This document shows positions 49,932-59,310 of a DNA stretch of 64,000 nucleotides, piece after piece. The notes under the pieces are model-generated. The model was not told the origin of the DNA. It ran no database searches and was given only the letters and a program-made list of their open reading frames with translations. Position 1 is the stretch's first letter. Each line of letters begins with the position of its first letter. Both the position numbers and the translations under genes were made by a program. Source of the stretch: JALZUV01 sp963837025 (GTDB lineage Bacteria > Pseudomonadota > Alphaproteobacteria > Rickettsiales > JALZUV01); NCBI GenBank assembly GCA_963837025.1, contig CAWILT010000002.1, positions 248,001 to 312,000 on the forward strand, in the 5' to 3' direction.

Positions 49932-51703
49932 GTTTCAGTAATCGCAAAGATTCAGGACATCCTGAGATTTCGCGTCGCGCCGTGTTATTGGGTGCGATTG
50001 GCCTAGGGGGTATGGGTATATTAGGTGGCCGCCTGTATTATCTGCAATTTATGCGCACCCAGCAATTTGCCATGTTGGCCGAAGATAACCGTATAAAATT
50101 ACAAATTACCGCCCCCACGCGCGGCAAAATTTTGGATAGAAACCGCCAGGCTCTGGCTGAAAATGAAAGTGTATACCGCCTATTTTTGGATTTAGACAAA
50201 AACCGTAATCCCGCGCAAGTGCTAGCAAAGTTAGAGCAATGGATAACGCTCGATGAGCGTGAAAAAGCCAAGGTGGAAAAGCTACTTAAACATCGCCGTG
50301 CGACCATTTTAATCAAAGAAGATTTACCGTGGAAAACGGTGGTTGCCATTGAGCATAATATTCCAGAACTACCCGGCGTAGCCATTGAGCAAGGTCAGCA
50401 GCGTGTGTATCCTTTAGCCGAGCAAGCGGCGCATGTTATCGGCTATGTTGGCGGGGTGAGCGAAGCAGAGCGCCAAAGTTTTTACCGTTGGCCGGAACCG
50501 CGCGCTGGAAGACAAGGCATCGAAAAATCGCTAGAAATGCGCTTGCGAGGCGAACCGGGCTTGCGACAAATGGAAGTGAATGTGCATGGATTGGCATTGC
50601 GCAAAATTGAAGAAAAGCCCAGCGTAAAAGGCGAAGACGTTGTCACCAGCTTACATCGCGAACTGCAAGCTTATGCTTATCAAACATTATTTGAAAAGTT
50701 AAGTGGATCAGCAGTGATTATGGATGCACGAAGCGGGCAATTATTGGCCATCGCATCCGCGCCTTCATTCAATTCGAGCATTATGAGCCAAGGCATTGGC
50801 CAAACGGCTTGGAAAGAATTGCAGGAATCTGAACGCGCTCCCCTGCTGGATAAATCCATTGCAGGTCAATACCCTCCCGGATCGGTCTTTAAAATGATGA
50901 CAGGACTTGCCGCACTCGAATCGGGCGTTGCCACCGTGCGCCGCACCATCCATTGCCCTGGCCATTTTTATGTGGGCCGTCAACGGTTCAATTGCTGGAA
51001 AAAAGAAGGCCATGGCCGCATGGATTTGCGCAGCGCATTAGAACAAAGTTGCGATACCTATTTTTATACCGTAGGGCGAGAAACAGGTATTGATAAACTG
51101 GGTGATACGTGCCGTAAATTCGGGTTGGGAAGCAAAACAGGCGTGGATATTCCGAATGAAAAAGGTGGTAACATCCCCACTCCGGAATGGAAAAAGAGCT
51201 CGTATAATGATGGTTGGCGTAATGGCGATACGGTGAATGCCAGTATTGGCCAAGGCTATGTGCTGACTACACCCCTTCAATTGGCCAATATGACTTGCGC
51301 TTTAGTTAATGGCGGCTACTTGCATCGCCCGCGCTTGCTGCAAGATGAATTGGTGCAAAAGATTGATGTTGATCCACAACATTTAGAAGCCGTTCGCGCC
51401 GGCATGTGGGCGGTGATGAATGGCGGGCGCGGTACGGCGCGCGGTTCGCGCATTGATGATGCTGAGTTTTTAATGGGCGGCAAAACAGGTACCGCCCAAG
51501 TGCGGCGCATTACCGTGCGCGGCCAAGATCAATCGACCATTCCGTGGAAATTCCGCCATCATGCACTTTTTGTAGGCTATGCACCCGTGGAAGAGCCGCG
51601 TTATGTCTGCGCGGTGGTAATTGAGCATGGTGGCGGGGGGTCATCCGCTGCTGCTCCCGTTGCACGAGATCTTTTGTTAAAAACAAGGGAGCTTATCGGA
51701 TGA
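49928..51703 (+). CDS. mrdA: Penicillin-binding protein 2 (MrdA)
   Basis: This is the transpeptidase of lateral-wall synthesis, partner of RodA. The 591-residue product has an N-terminal anchor (VLLGAIGLGGMGILGGRLYY), the dimerisation domain with APTRGKILDRNRQALAENES, and the transpeptidase motifs SxxK in PPGSVFKMMTGLAAL (near residue 320), SCD near 376 in the SxN position, and KTGTAQ near 520. Its ends overlap mreD and rodA by 4 bp each. Likely target of mecillinam-type beta-lactams. Confidence 0.96.
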   Translation: MSFSNRKDSGHPEISRRAVLLGAIGLGGMGILGGRLYYLQFMRTQQFAMLAEDNRIKLQITAPTRGKILDRNRQALAENESVYRLFLDLDKNRNPAQVLAKLEQWITLDEREKAKVEKLLKHRRATILIKEDLPWKTVVAIEHNIPELPGVAIEQGQQRVYPLAEQAAHVIGYVGGVSEAERQSFYRWPEPRAGRQGIEKSLEMRLRGEPGLRQMEVNVHGLALRKIEEKPSVKGEDVVTSLHRELQAYAYQTLFEKLSGSAVIMDARSGQLLAIASAPSFNSSIMSQGIGQTAWKELQESERAPLLDKSIAGQYPPGSVFKMMTGLAALESGVATVRRTIHCPGHFYVGRQRFNCWKKEGHGRMDLRSALEQSCDTYFYTVGRETGIDKLGDTCRKFGLGSKTGVDIPNEKGGNIPTPEWKKSSYNDGWRNGDTVNASIGQGYVLTTPLQLANMTCALVNGGYLHRPRLLQDELVQKIDVDPQHLEAVRAGMWAVMNGGRGTARGSRIDDAEFLMGGKTGTAQVRRITVRGQDQSTIPWKFRHHALFVGYAPVEEPRYVCAVVIEHGGGGSSAAAPVARDLLLKTRELIG

Positions 51704-52824
51704 GGATAACGGAAGTTGAAAACTTAAACTGGATTGAGAGGTTCGCTAAGCAAAGCATTGTTTTAGCTCTCTTAACCATTATCTTAGGTTGCATTGGTAT
51801 TATGATGCTTTATTCCGCTTCGGGCGGCGCGTGGACTCCTTGGGCTAAAGCACATGCAATCCGATTTGGTATCGGTTTAATTCTTATGTGGTCAATTGCC
51901 CTGATTCCCATGCGATTTTGGCTACGCAGTGCCTATTTTTGGTATGGATTTGGATTAATCCTACTCATCATCGTTGAAGTTATGGGGCAAATGGGCATGG
52001 GCGCGCAACGCTGGATTAATTTGGGCGGTATAACCATTCAACCATCTGAATTTATGAAATTAGCGATGATTTTAGCACTTGCCCGTTTTTTTCATCATCT
52101 CCACCCGATGGATAGAAGGCGGTTTATTTGGATGATACCACCCATTATCATGATTACACTGCCGGCTATCCTCATCCTAATGCAACCTAACTTAGGCACG
52201 GCCACCATACTGATTGGCTTGTCATTAGCAGTATGGTTTGCGGCTGGCTTGCTTTGGCGCTATGTGATTGCAGCATGTTTATTTGTTGCCGCAGCCGTCC
52301 CGCTAGTGTGGCAGTTTGGGCTGCACGGATATCAAAAGCAGCGCGTGCTTACTTTTTTAAATCCCGAATCAGATCCATTGGGTGCAGGGTATAATATTAT
52401 TCAATCAATAATCGCTATTGGATCAGGGGGGTTACAGGGCAAAGGCTTCGTCAAAGGTAGCCAAGGCCAACTTGATTTTTTACCTGAAAAGCATACGGAT
52501 TTTATTTTTACTATGTTAGCAGAAGAATTTGGTTTTACCGGCAGCGTGGTTTTATTGCTGCTCTTTACCACCATATTTATTTATGCAGTGGTGATATCCT
52601 CACGTTCACCCCATCGCTTTGGTAGCCTGATTGCGATTGGTGTGGCCATGTTTATGTGGCTGCATGTGATGATTAATATGGCCATGGTTATGGGGCTAAT
52701 TCCCGTGGTAGGTGTTCCATTACCGTTTTTATCATATGGCGGCACCATGCTATGGGCAACCTGTATGGCAATGGGCTTGCTGCAAAATAGTTTTATCTAT
52801 CGCCACAGCAAATTAATCCGCTAA
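51700..52824 (+). CDS. rodA: Rod shape-determining glycosyltransferase RodA (SEDS)
   Basis: RodA is the peptidoglycan polymerase of the elongation complex. The 374-residue membrane protein has ten hydrophobic segments and SEDS motifs: IMMLYSASGGAWTPWAKAHA (helix 1-2), GAQRWINLGGITIQPSEFMK (near 105), LPEKHTDFIFTMLAEEFGF (near 265), and VPLPFLSYGGTMLW (near 345). It follows mrdA with a 4-bp overlap. Confidence 0.95.
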   Translation: MRITEVENLNWIERFAKQSIVLALLTIILGCIGIMMLYSASGGAWTPWAKAHAIRFGIGLILMWSIALIPMRFWLRSAYFWYGFGLILLIIVEVMGQMGMGAQRWINLGGITIQPSEFMKLAMILALARFFHHLHPMDRRRFIWMIPPIIMITLPAILILMQPNLGTATILIGLSLAVWFAAGLLWRYVIAACLFVAAAVPLVWQFGLHGYQKQRVLTFLNPESDPLGAGYNIIQSIIAIGSGGLQGKGFVKGSQGQLDFLPEKHTDFIFTMLAEEFGFTGSVVLLLLFTTIFIYAVVISSRSPHRFGSLIAIGVAMFMWLHVMINMAMVMGLIPVVGVPLPFLSYGGTMLWATCMAMGLLQNSFIYRHSKLIR

Positions 52825-52891
52825 ACTTGACCGCGCGTAAAGGCTCAATTATGCCTGCGCCAAGCAAATCGAACGCAAAGGATAATGGAAG

Positions 52892-53626
52892 ATGACAAAT
52901 TTAGCAGGTAAAACCGCATTGATTACAGGCGCCACCGGCGGCATAGGCGAGGCTATTGCTAAGGAGCTTGCGGCACAAGGCGCCAAGGTAGCGCTTTCGG
53001 GCACACGCGAGGAAAAGCTTAAGCACGTGCAAGCCAGCATTAAAGATTCCATCATACTGCCCTGCGATTTAAACGATGGCGAGGCGATTGAACAGCTTAT
53101 TAAACAAACCACCGATCAATTAGGCGGCATTGATATTTTAGTGTGCAATGCAGGCGTCACCAAAGACAATTTAGCCATGCGTATGAAAGATGAAGAATGG
53201 CAGCAGGTGTTGCGCATTAATTTAGAAGCGGGCTTTCGCCTCAATCGAGGCGTGCTGCGCGGTATGATGAAAAATCGCTGGGGACGGATTATTAACATCA
53301 CCTCCGTTGTAGGCACCATGGGCAACCCGGGGCAAGCTAACTATTGTGCATCTAAGGCCGGTTTACAAGGCATGAGCAAATCTATCGCGATGGAAGTGGC
53401 CAGCCGTGGTATTACCGTTAATTGCATCGCACCCGGATTCATCAAAACTCCTATGACCGATGCGCTGGATGAAAAACAATCCGAACGTATCACTTCCAAC
53501 ATTCCTGCAGGCCGTTTTGGTTTGCCTGAAGATATTGCCAACGCCGCCGCATTCCTCGCATCAGATAAGGCCAGCTATCTGACCGGACAAACATTGCATG
53601 TAAATGGTGGATTATTGATGGTGTAG
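52892..53626 (+). CDS. fabG: 3-oxoacyl-ACP reductase FabG
   Basis: FabG is the NADPH-dependent ketoreductase of fatty acid elongation. The 244-residue SDR has ALITGATGGIGEAIAKEL (residues 9-26), NAG in LVCNAGVTKDN, Ser in INITSVVGTMGN, and Tyr-Lys in NYCASKAGLQGM. It is followed by acpP and fabF: the fatty acid synthesis cluster. (fabD is not visible here.). Confidence 0.95.
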   Translation: MTNLAGKTALITGATGGIGEAIAKELAAQGAKVALSGTREEKLKHVQASIKDSIILPCDLNDGEAIEQLIKQTTDQLGGIDILVCNAGVTKDNLAMRMKDEEWQQVLRINLEAGFRLNRGVLRGMMKNRWGRIINITSVVGTMGNPGQANYCASKAGLQGMSKSIAMEVASRGITVNCIAPGFIKTPMTDALDEKQSERITSNIPAGRFGLPEDIANAAAFLASDKASYLTGQTLHVNGGLLMV

Positions 53627-53720
53627 GCGGCTAACAGTTGCATGAACGGTTTTGATATGCTACCAACGCTATTAAGCCCGATGGGCACAAGATAACACTT
53701 TGACAAATAAGGATAATCAA

Positions 53721-53954
53721 ATGAGTGATATTGCTGACCGCGTAAAGAAAATTGTTGCAGAACATTTAAGCGTAGAAGAAGAAAAAGTAGTTGCGGAAGC
53801 AAGTTTCATCGATGATCTAGGCGCTGATAGCCTCGATACTGTTGAACTTGTAATGGCATTTGAAGAAGAATTTAACGTTGAAATTCCGGATGAAGCCGCT
53901 GAAAAAATTCAAACGGTGCAAGATGCCGTAAACTTTATTCAGGAAAACTCATAA
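53721..53954 (+). CDS. acpP: Acyl carrier protein
   Basis: The 77-residue acidic protein has the phosphopantetheine site FIDDLGADSLDTVELVMAFE with Ser near residue 37. ATG 53721 has AAGGA upstream; a TTG start seven codons earlier is not needed. It is the carrier of growing fatty acids for FabG and FabF. A large hairpin follows before fabF. Confidence 0.97.
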   Translation: MSDIADRVKKIVAEHLSVEEEKVVAEASFIDDLGADSLDTVELVMAFEEEFNVEIPDEAAEKIQTVQDAVNFIQENS

Positions 53955-53982
53955 GTTTTTAGTGAATTAGACTAAATATTAT

Positions 53983-54016
53983 ACAGGGGTACTTTAATTG
54001 TTTAAAGTGCCCCTGT
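53983..54016 (+). terminator. Hairpin between acpP and fabF (partial terminator)
   Basis: ACAGGGGTACTTTAA (53983-53997) pairs with TTAAAGTGCCCCTGT (54002-54016) over all 15 positions, one being G-U, with a 4-nt loop. The T-run after it is short (TGTTTA). It probably lets some transcripts through to fabF and raises the ACP-to-FabF ratio, or stabilises the acpP mRNA end. Confidence 0.75.
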
Positions 54017-54040
54017 TGTTTAAATGCCAAGGAGAATGAA

Positions 54041-55300
54041 ATGAAGCGTCGTGTTGTTGTAACGGGTTTGGGCTTAGTAACCCCATTAGCCAACGGAGTG
54101 GAAGCAAGTTGGAAGCGTTTAATCGCAGGTGAAAATGGTTTCAAAGCCATCGACACGTTTGATGTTTCCGATATTTCCTGTAAAATTGCGGCCTATGTGC
54201 CAACGCAAGGCGAACATGCGTTTCACGTTGATGATGTGCTGGACAAAAAAGACCAACGCAAAATGGATCAATTCATCCATTTTGGCATCGCCGCCGCAGA
54301 TGAGGCGATTGAAATGTCGGGCATAAAAGATATTATTGAAAAAGAAGCCGATCGCATCGGGGTGTTGATCGGCTCAGGTATCGGTGGCCTGCCAGAAATT
54401 GAGCGCACGGTAACATTGATTGCTGAGCGCGGTGCAAAGCGTGTGAGCCCGTTTTTTATACCCGCATGTTTAATCAACCTCGCTTCGGGTCATGTTTCAA
54501 TCCGTCATGGTTTAAAGGGCCCTAACCATTCAGTGGTTACGGCGTGCTCGTCAGGCGCGCATGCTATTGGCGATGCCGGACGTTTAATTGCTTATGGCGA
54601 TGCGGATGTGATGGTGGCAGGCTCTGCCGAATCCACTATTTGCCGCACAGGCATGGCAGGTTTTGCCGCAGCGCGGGCACTCTCAACCAGCTATAATGAT
54701 ACACCGTCTAAAGGCTCTCGCCCCTATGATAAAGGCCGCGATGGTTTTGTCATGGGCGAAGGTGCTGGCATTGTTGTGCTTGAAGAATATGAACATGCCA
54801 AAGCACGTGGCGCTAAAATTTATGGTGAATTGGTAGGCTACGGGCTTTCAGGCGATGCGCACCACATTACCGCCCCCGCATCTGACGGCGATGGAGGCTA
54901 CCGCGCGATGGAATCGGCGTTACGCAATGCTGGCTTAAACGTGTCGGATATTGATTACATTAACGCGCACGGCACCTCAACGCCACTGGGCGATGAGATT
55001 GAGTTAGGCGCTGTTAAACGCCTGTTTGGCGAGCATGCTTATAACCTTTCCATGTCATCTACAAAATCCTCAATCGGCCACTTATTAGGCGGTGCGGGCA
55101 GTGTGGAGGCGATTTTCTCAATTTTAGCAATGCGCGATCAAGTAGCGCCCCCCACGCTAAATTTAGAAGATCCGTCAGATGCGTGCGATATTGATTTAGT
55201 GCCATTGAAAGCTAAAAAGCGTGAAATCAATACGGTGCTTTCGAATAGCTTTGGATTTGGCGGCACGAACGCATCGGTGGTGATGAAGAAAGTTAGCTAA
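54041..55300 (+). CDS. fabF: 3-oxoacyl-ACP synthase II FabF
   Basis: FabF is the condensing enzyme of fatty acid elongation. The 419-residue product has the active-site cysteine in VVTACSSGAHAIG (near 165), the two His residues in YINAHGTSTPLGDE (near 307) and SSIGHLLGGAGSVEA (near 345), and NSFGFGGTNASVV at the end. It has an AAGGAG start site. Confidence 0.97.
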   Translation: MKRRVVVTGLGLVTPLANGVEASWKRLIAGENGFKAIDTFDVSDISCKIAAYVPTQGEHAFHVDDVLDKKDQRKMDQFIHFGIAAADEAIEMSGIKDIIEKEADRIGVLIGSGIGGLPEIERTVTLIAERGAKRVSPFFIPACLINLASGHVSIRHGLKGPNHSVVTACSSGAHAIGDAGRLIAYGDADVMVAGSAESTICRTGMAGFAAARALSTSYNDTPSKGSRPYDKGRDGFVMGEGAGIVVLEEYEHAKARGAKIYGELVGYGLSGDAHHITAPASDGDGGYRAMESALRNAGLNVSDIDYINAHGTSTPLGDEIELGAVKRLFGEHAYNLSMSSTKSSIGHLLGGAGSVEAIFSILAMRDQVAPPTLNLEDPSDACDIDLVPLKAKKREINTVLSNSFGFGGTNASVVMKKVS

Positions 55301-55350
55301 CAGCCTTTGCTACGCGTGACAAATCTGGCAATAGTTGCTAGAATCCTTGC

Positions 55351-55857
55351 ATGGAACGGCTAAAGAACCCTCAATGTTTTTTGCGCTTGGGCGGTATGTT
55401 AGTGGCATTATCGTTGATTATGGCGCTTATTGCGCAATATGGCTTCGATTTATGGCCGTGCGATTTATGCATTGTGCAGCGCTATCCTGCATTCGTTGCG
55501 GTGGCCATTGCGCTGTTAGCTCAAATTATTCATAAACCTCGTTTATGGTTAAGTGCATTTGCGGTGGCATGTTGGGCAACGGCCTCAATCGCCTTTTATC
55601 ATACAGGGGTTGAGCAGGGCTGGTGGCAAGGCCCTACCGCTTGCAGCGGCGCATTAAATATGGATAGCACACTTAGCATCACACAAATGAAAGCCGCACT
55701 TTACAGCGCGCCCGTTATTCGCTGTGATAAACCTGCATTGGAAATAATGGGCATAACAATGGCCTCAGCTAATGCGATATTTTCGGCGCTTCTAGCTGGG
55801 TTAGCCTTATTCATTGTATTTAAAGCGAAAGGAACATCGCATGAGCCAAAAAGCTAA
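55351..55857 (+). CDS. dsbB: Disulfide bond formation protein DsbB
   Basis: The protein reoxidises the periplasmic thiol oxidase DsbA and passes electrons to quinone. The 168-residue protein has four membrane helices, the first cysteine pair in CDLCIVQRYPAF (near residue 35), and a second pair of cysteines in TACSGAL (near 91) and IRCDKPAL (near 116). Its end overlaps coq7 by 17 bp; the link with a ubiquinone gene fits its quinone use. Confidence 0.9.
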   Translation: MERLKNPQCFLRLGGMLVALSLIMALIAQYGFDLWPCDLCIVQRYPAFVAVAIALLAQIIHKPRLWLSAFAVACWATASIAFYHTGVEQGWWQGPTACSGALNMDSTLSITQMKAALYSAPVIRCDKPALEIMGITMASANAIFSALLAGLALFIVFKAKGTSHEPKS

Positions 55858-56395
55858 ACCGCACACTATGCCCCATGCGCCAAGCGCTAAGGCACAAATT
55901 AATGCAATGATACGCGTTAATCATGCCGGTGAATATGGTGCTAAACGCATTTATGAAGGTCAAATAGCCTTTATTAAAGATGCCGAAACGCGTCGTGAGA
56001 TTGAGGCGATGGCCAAACAGGAAGAGGCGCATTTAGAATATTTTGAACACGCGATTATCGAACGACAGGTGCGGCCAACTGCGCTGCAACCTCTGTGGCA
56101 TGTTGGCGGTTATATGTTAGGTGCCGCAACCGCGTTAATGGGTAAACATGCGGCAATGGCCTGCACCGTTGCCGTCGAATCAGTCATTGATGAACATTAC
56201 GCCGAACAAGAGCAACATTTAGAAAACCAGGAGCAGGCTTTAAAACAAAAAATTAGCCAGTTTCGAGCAGAAGAAATGGAGCATCACGAAACGGCGCTCA
56301 TCCATGGGGCTGAACAAGCCACAGCTTATCCGTTACTTACCAGCAGCATTCGTGGTGTTACCAAGCTCGCTATTGCTTTAAGTAAGCGCATTTAA
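55841..56395 (+). CDS. coq7: Demethoxyubiquinone hydroxylase Coq7
   Basis: Coq7 is the di-iron monooxygenase that adds a hydroxyl group to 2-polyprenyl-3-methyl-6-methoxy-1,4-benzoquinol in ubiquinone synthesis. The 184-residue protein has the iron-binding Glu/His sets in MIRVNHAGEYGAKRIYEGQ, KQEEAHLEYFEHAI, AVESVIDEHYAEQ, and RAEEMEHHETALIH. The ATG at 55841 has AAAGGAA upstream. Its stop codon abuts the stop of the opposing RNB gene. Confidence 0.95.
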   Translation: MSQKAKPHTMPHAPSAKAQINAMIRVNHAGEYGAKRIYEGQIAFIKDAETRREIEAMAKQEEAHLEYFEHAIIERQVRPTALQPLWHVGGYMLGAATALMGKHAAMACTVAVESVIDEHYAEQEQHLENQEQALKQKISQFRAEEMEHHETALIHGAEQATAYPLLTSSIRGVTKLAIALSKRI

Positions 56396-59221
56396 CTAAC
56401 CGCGCGATTTTACCACAAGCGGGGTATGATCATTCGGTTTGATTTCACGTCCTTGTATTACAGCGCTATAAGGAACTTTAGACGATAATACATCGCCTTG
56501 CGCGTAGCGGCTCAGCACCTCTTTTTCATAGGCAGCCAATCCTTCGTGAATAGAACTATCACCAAAATCGGCGCGCTCGCGCAAATAGCGCATCGCCGCT
56601 TCGTTGGCAAACGTGCCGGCTACTTCAGCTTGCGTGCTCTGACCTTCGAATTTACGTGTAATTGCTTGATGCAGGGTTAGTTCAAGCGTCGCTTGCCATA
56701 TAGGCTCTCTGCGAGCAGTATGTTGGTTGGTTGAAGTGAACCGTAAATGTTGATTTAATGCAGTGCTATGATTGCCTAACCATTCAATTGCCTCATCTGC
56801 ATCAATGGGAATCGCTTGAAGCTTTTCGCGCTTGCGAAATAAATTTTCCTGTACGGGAGTCATCACTTTGCTGCGCAATAGATTTTGCCATGCCAATGCC
56901 CGCGCATTTGGTTCATCAAGGCCATTCGCGCTAAATTGCATGGGTTCTTTGCTATCGCTGCTCGACACTTTCAAATGATAGGATTGGCTAGGTGCATCCC
57001 ATTGACCTGATATGCGTAATCCTACTGCCGCACTTTTTTCTTCCAATAAACTTACAGCTCGGGCATCGGGTAATAGAAATTCACCATAGCCTGCAGCAGT
57101 CATTAAGCGCAATGCACGTGGAAGTTTTACTTTATCTGCACTCACCAAGCTATTGTTTGCTAGTGCTTTAAGTAAGCTAATACGTGCATGGTGCCTTGTC
57201 GTCTTACCCCAATGACCCACTGAAAATTCAGGTGGAAATTGCGTTTGTGCCATTGCATCGCTCAACGGCAAGTCAGGCGTGGGATTAAGGCTCATCGTGG
57301 CAGCAATCGCACCCTTGGCAATGAGCGAACTATAGGTGGAATGCACTTGCCAATGATAACGCTCCTCTAAATGTTTAATAAACCCTTTGGTAAAAGCAGG
57401 GTTATCATCAAAACGTTTCAAAATTTGTTGTTTTAGCTCAACCCAATCCTCACAATTTTGCTTTAGCCATGTTTGCGAGGCATCATCCGCAAAGCGAGAA
57501 TCTCGGGCAGCGTCCGCCATTTTGGGTAGCTTCATTTGGACTAAAATCGTCGCTAAATCGGCAGGTTCTCTTAAGCGTCCTTCATTTAGGCGTTGTTGAA
57601 TGCTGGCGGCAGGAATTAAATACTCCTTCCCCTGCTGCGCCGCTAAATGCAGCGTGAGGGGAAATCGTTTTTCCACCGAAAAGGCTTCAATTTCAGCTGT
57701 TCGACGTTCATGATTTTCCATCTCAAGCGCATTGAGCACCTGCAATTCTGCTAATTCCAACTCGCGCTCCATATGCGTGAGTAATAATTTTTGCGCTAAT
57801 CGTTCGCGTTCGGTTAATGTGCGGCTGGATTGACTGTGATTAATATCGAAAGCTACTTGCTGTATTGTGCTTTGCGTGTAGGGAGGCACCGATATGCGAC
57901 TATCAAGTGCGCGGATAATGGTTTGGCTATGTGTGTAAAGCTCGGGTAATGGAGTAAAAGGAGCAATCGCCTCCAAACTGCTAAGCAGATATTTTTGCAC
58001 CTTACTACGACAATGCCGCCTCACCGATTCGCGCTCTGCCATATGCAGTCGTCCTACCCAGCCGATTAATTTTTGACCAATTTCAGGCTCTTGCAGTTTA
58101 GGATTTGCCTGAGCTTTGGTTAAAAATTGAGTGATAGTATCAGGTGAAACGCTGTCATTTAACGCCGCACCCATATGATAATTAAGCTCTGCCATGGTTT
58201 GAGCTAACCAATGCTGCATGCGTTGATTGGGAATATCAGCATAGCGCCGTATCGGCGAGGTGGAATGTGCGTAGGCATATTCGCCAAGCGCACTGTGAGG
58301 CTGTCGCACAGCACTATAACGGGCTCTATCGGGTGTTAAGGTAATCGTTGCTTGCGTAGCGCGCGTCATTAATGCTTGGCGGGCATCTTCCGCTTCATTC
58401 AAACTAAAATAACCACGGGTAGTCGCGCCTTCGCCCTCTAGTTTAATTTGGTGCGTGCGGTAAAGATAAGGCAAGCTGCAAGCAGCAAAAAATTGCGCAT
58501 TAGCACGATTGGCCAATAGTGAAGTTTCTTCAACCATTCTGCTAGCGGCCGCTTCCGCAGCGGGTAAAGCCTGCACATGCCCCTCTTCCGAAACGTGGGT
58601 AATGGTACCATTCTGCTCATCTTCAATAGCGATAGGCAGCACGCCCTCACTATGATGGCGCCGCACAGATTTGAGTAAGGCAGTATAACGCGCCCATTGT
58701 GAGAAGCGGCTATCTTGATCGCTTTTAATTGATTCGGCTACATGTGCATAATTGACAATTTCAGGGTATATAAGCGAAGGGAACATTTCAATCTGTTCAA
58801 TTTCGCGTTTGGTTTGATTGAGTGTTATTCGGGTGGTCATCCCAGCCCGCACCGATTTATCAGACAAGCTAAAAATACCATTCCCCGCCACATCATCATC
58901 TTGACTCAGGCGAAACGGCAGCATCGGTTCAATGACCGATTCCGCACCGTAGGTCGATTCTGTCATTTGTCGTGCTCGTAAATCCAGTGGGCTATTGGGA
59001 GTAATAAAACTCGCCACATCCGCTATGGTCACATCAACAATGAGCCTACCATCAGCGGTTTCTTCAAACCAGATGGCATCATCGCGATCAAGCGAATGGC
59101 TGCTATCAATGCACACACCCTTAACCACGGGGCGCGCTTCGCTGGCCTCCCACGCATTAAGCGAGGCTAACGCGGCGGCGGCTACGGCTTCGGTTTCAGA
59201 TTGCAGGGGCGCACTGAGCAT
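56396..59221 (-). CDS. RNB-domain ribonuclease with a long unknown C-terminus (941 aa)
   Basis: Residues about 32-345 are an RNB (RNase II/R) catalytic domain: VCIDSSHSLDRDDAIWFE with D39, D45, D47, D48 as the metal site, VTIADVASFITPNSPLDLRA, and AYAHSTSPIRRYADIPNQRM. The cold-shock domains usual before it are absent, as is a clear S1 domain after it. The remaining 600 residues are mostly helical with two pieces that look weakly like double-stranded-RNA-binding domains (near 745-800 and 845-890: ARALAWQNLL, NEAAMRYLRERA). Probably a 3'-5' exoribonuclease, with unknown targeting. It is convergent with coq7. Confidence 0.8.
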   Translation of the reverse strand: MLSAPLQSETEAVAAAALASLNAWEASEARPVVKGVCIDSSHSLDRDDAIWFEETADGRLIVDVTIADVASFITPNSPLDLRARQMTESTYGAESVIEPMLPFRLSQDDDVAGNGIFSLSDKSVRAGMTTRITLNQTKREIEQIEMFPSLIYPEIVNYAHVAESIKSDQDSRFSQWARYTALLKSVRRHHSEGVLPIAIEDEQNGTITHVSEEGHVQALPAAEAAASRMVEETSLLANRANAQFFAACSLPYLYRTHQIKLEGEGATTRGYFSLNEAEDARQALMTRATQATITLTPDRARYSAVRQPHSALGEYAYAHSTSPIRRYADIPNQRMQHWLAQTMAELNYHMGAALNDSVSPDTITQFLTKAQANPKLQEPEIGQKLIGWVGRLHMAERESVRRHCRSKVQKYLLSSLEAIAPFTPLPELYTHSQTIIRALDSRISVPPYTQSTIQQVAFDINHSQSSRTLTERERLAQKLLLTHMERELELAELQVLNALEMENHERRTAEIEAFSVEKRFPLTLHLAAQQGKEYLIPAASIQQRLNEGRLREPADLATILVQMKLPKMADAARDSRFADDASQTWLKQNCEDWVELKQQILKRFDDNPAFTKGFIKHLEERYHWQVHSTYSSLIAKGAIAATMSLNPTPDLPLSDAMAQTQFPPEFSVGHWGKTTRHHARISLLKALANNSLVSADKVKLPRALRLMTAAGYGEFLLPDARAVSLLEEKSAAVGLRISGQWDAPSQSYHLKVSSSDSKEPMQFSANGLDEPNARALAWQNLLRSKVMTPVQENLFRKREKLQAIPIDADEAIEWLGNHSTALNQHLRFTSTNQHTARREPIWQATLELTLHQAITRKFEGQSTQAEVAGTFANEAAMRYLRERADFGDSSIHEGLAAYEKEVLSRYAQGDVLSSKVPYSAVIQGREIKPNDHTPLVVKSRG

Positions 59222-59310
59222 AATGAACTATAGCAGACAAACCTAAATATCCGATTAAGATTTATGCTTTAGCCTTGTTATTTTTTTGAATTTAAGGCAT
59301 TCGATACGTC

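Noticed and set aside
58742..59246. Plus-strand frames opposite the RNB gene start
   Set aside because: They lie antisense to the most conserved catalytic part of the RNB domain and show no protein-like pattern.
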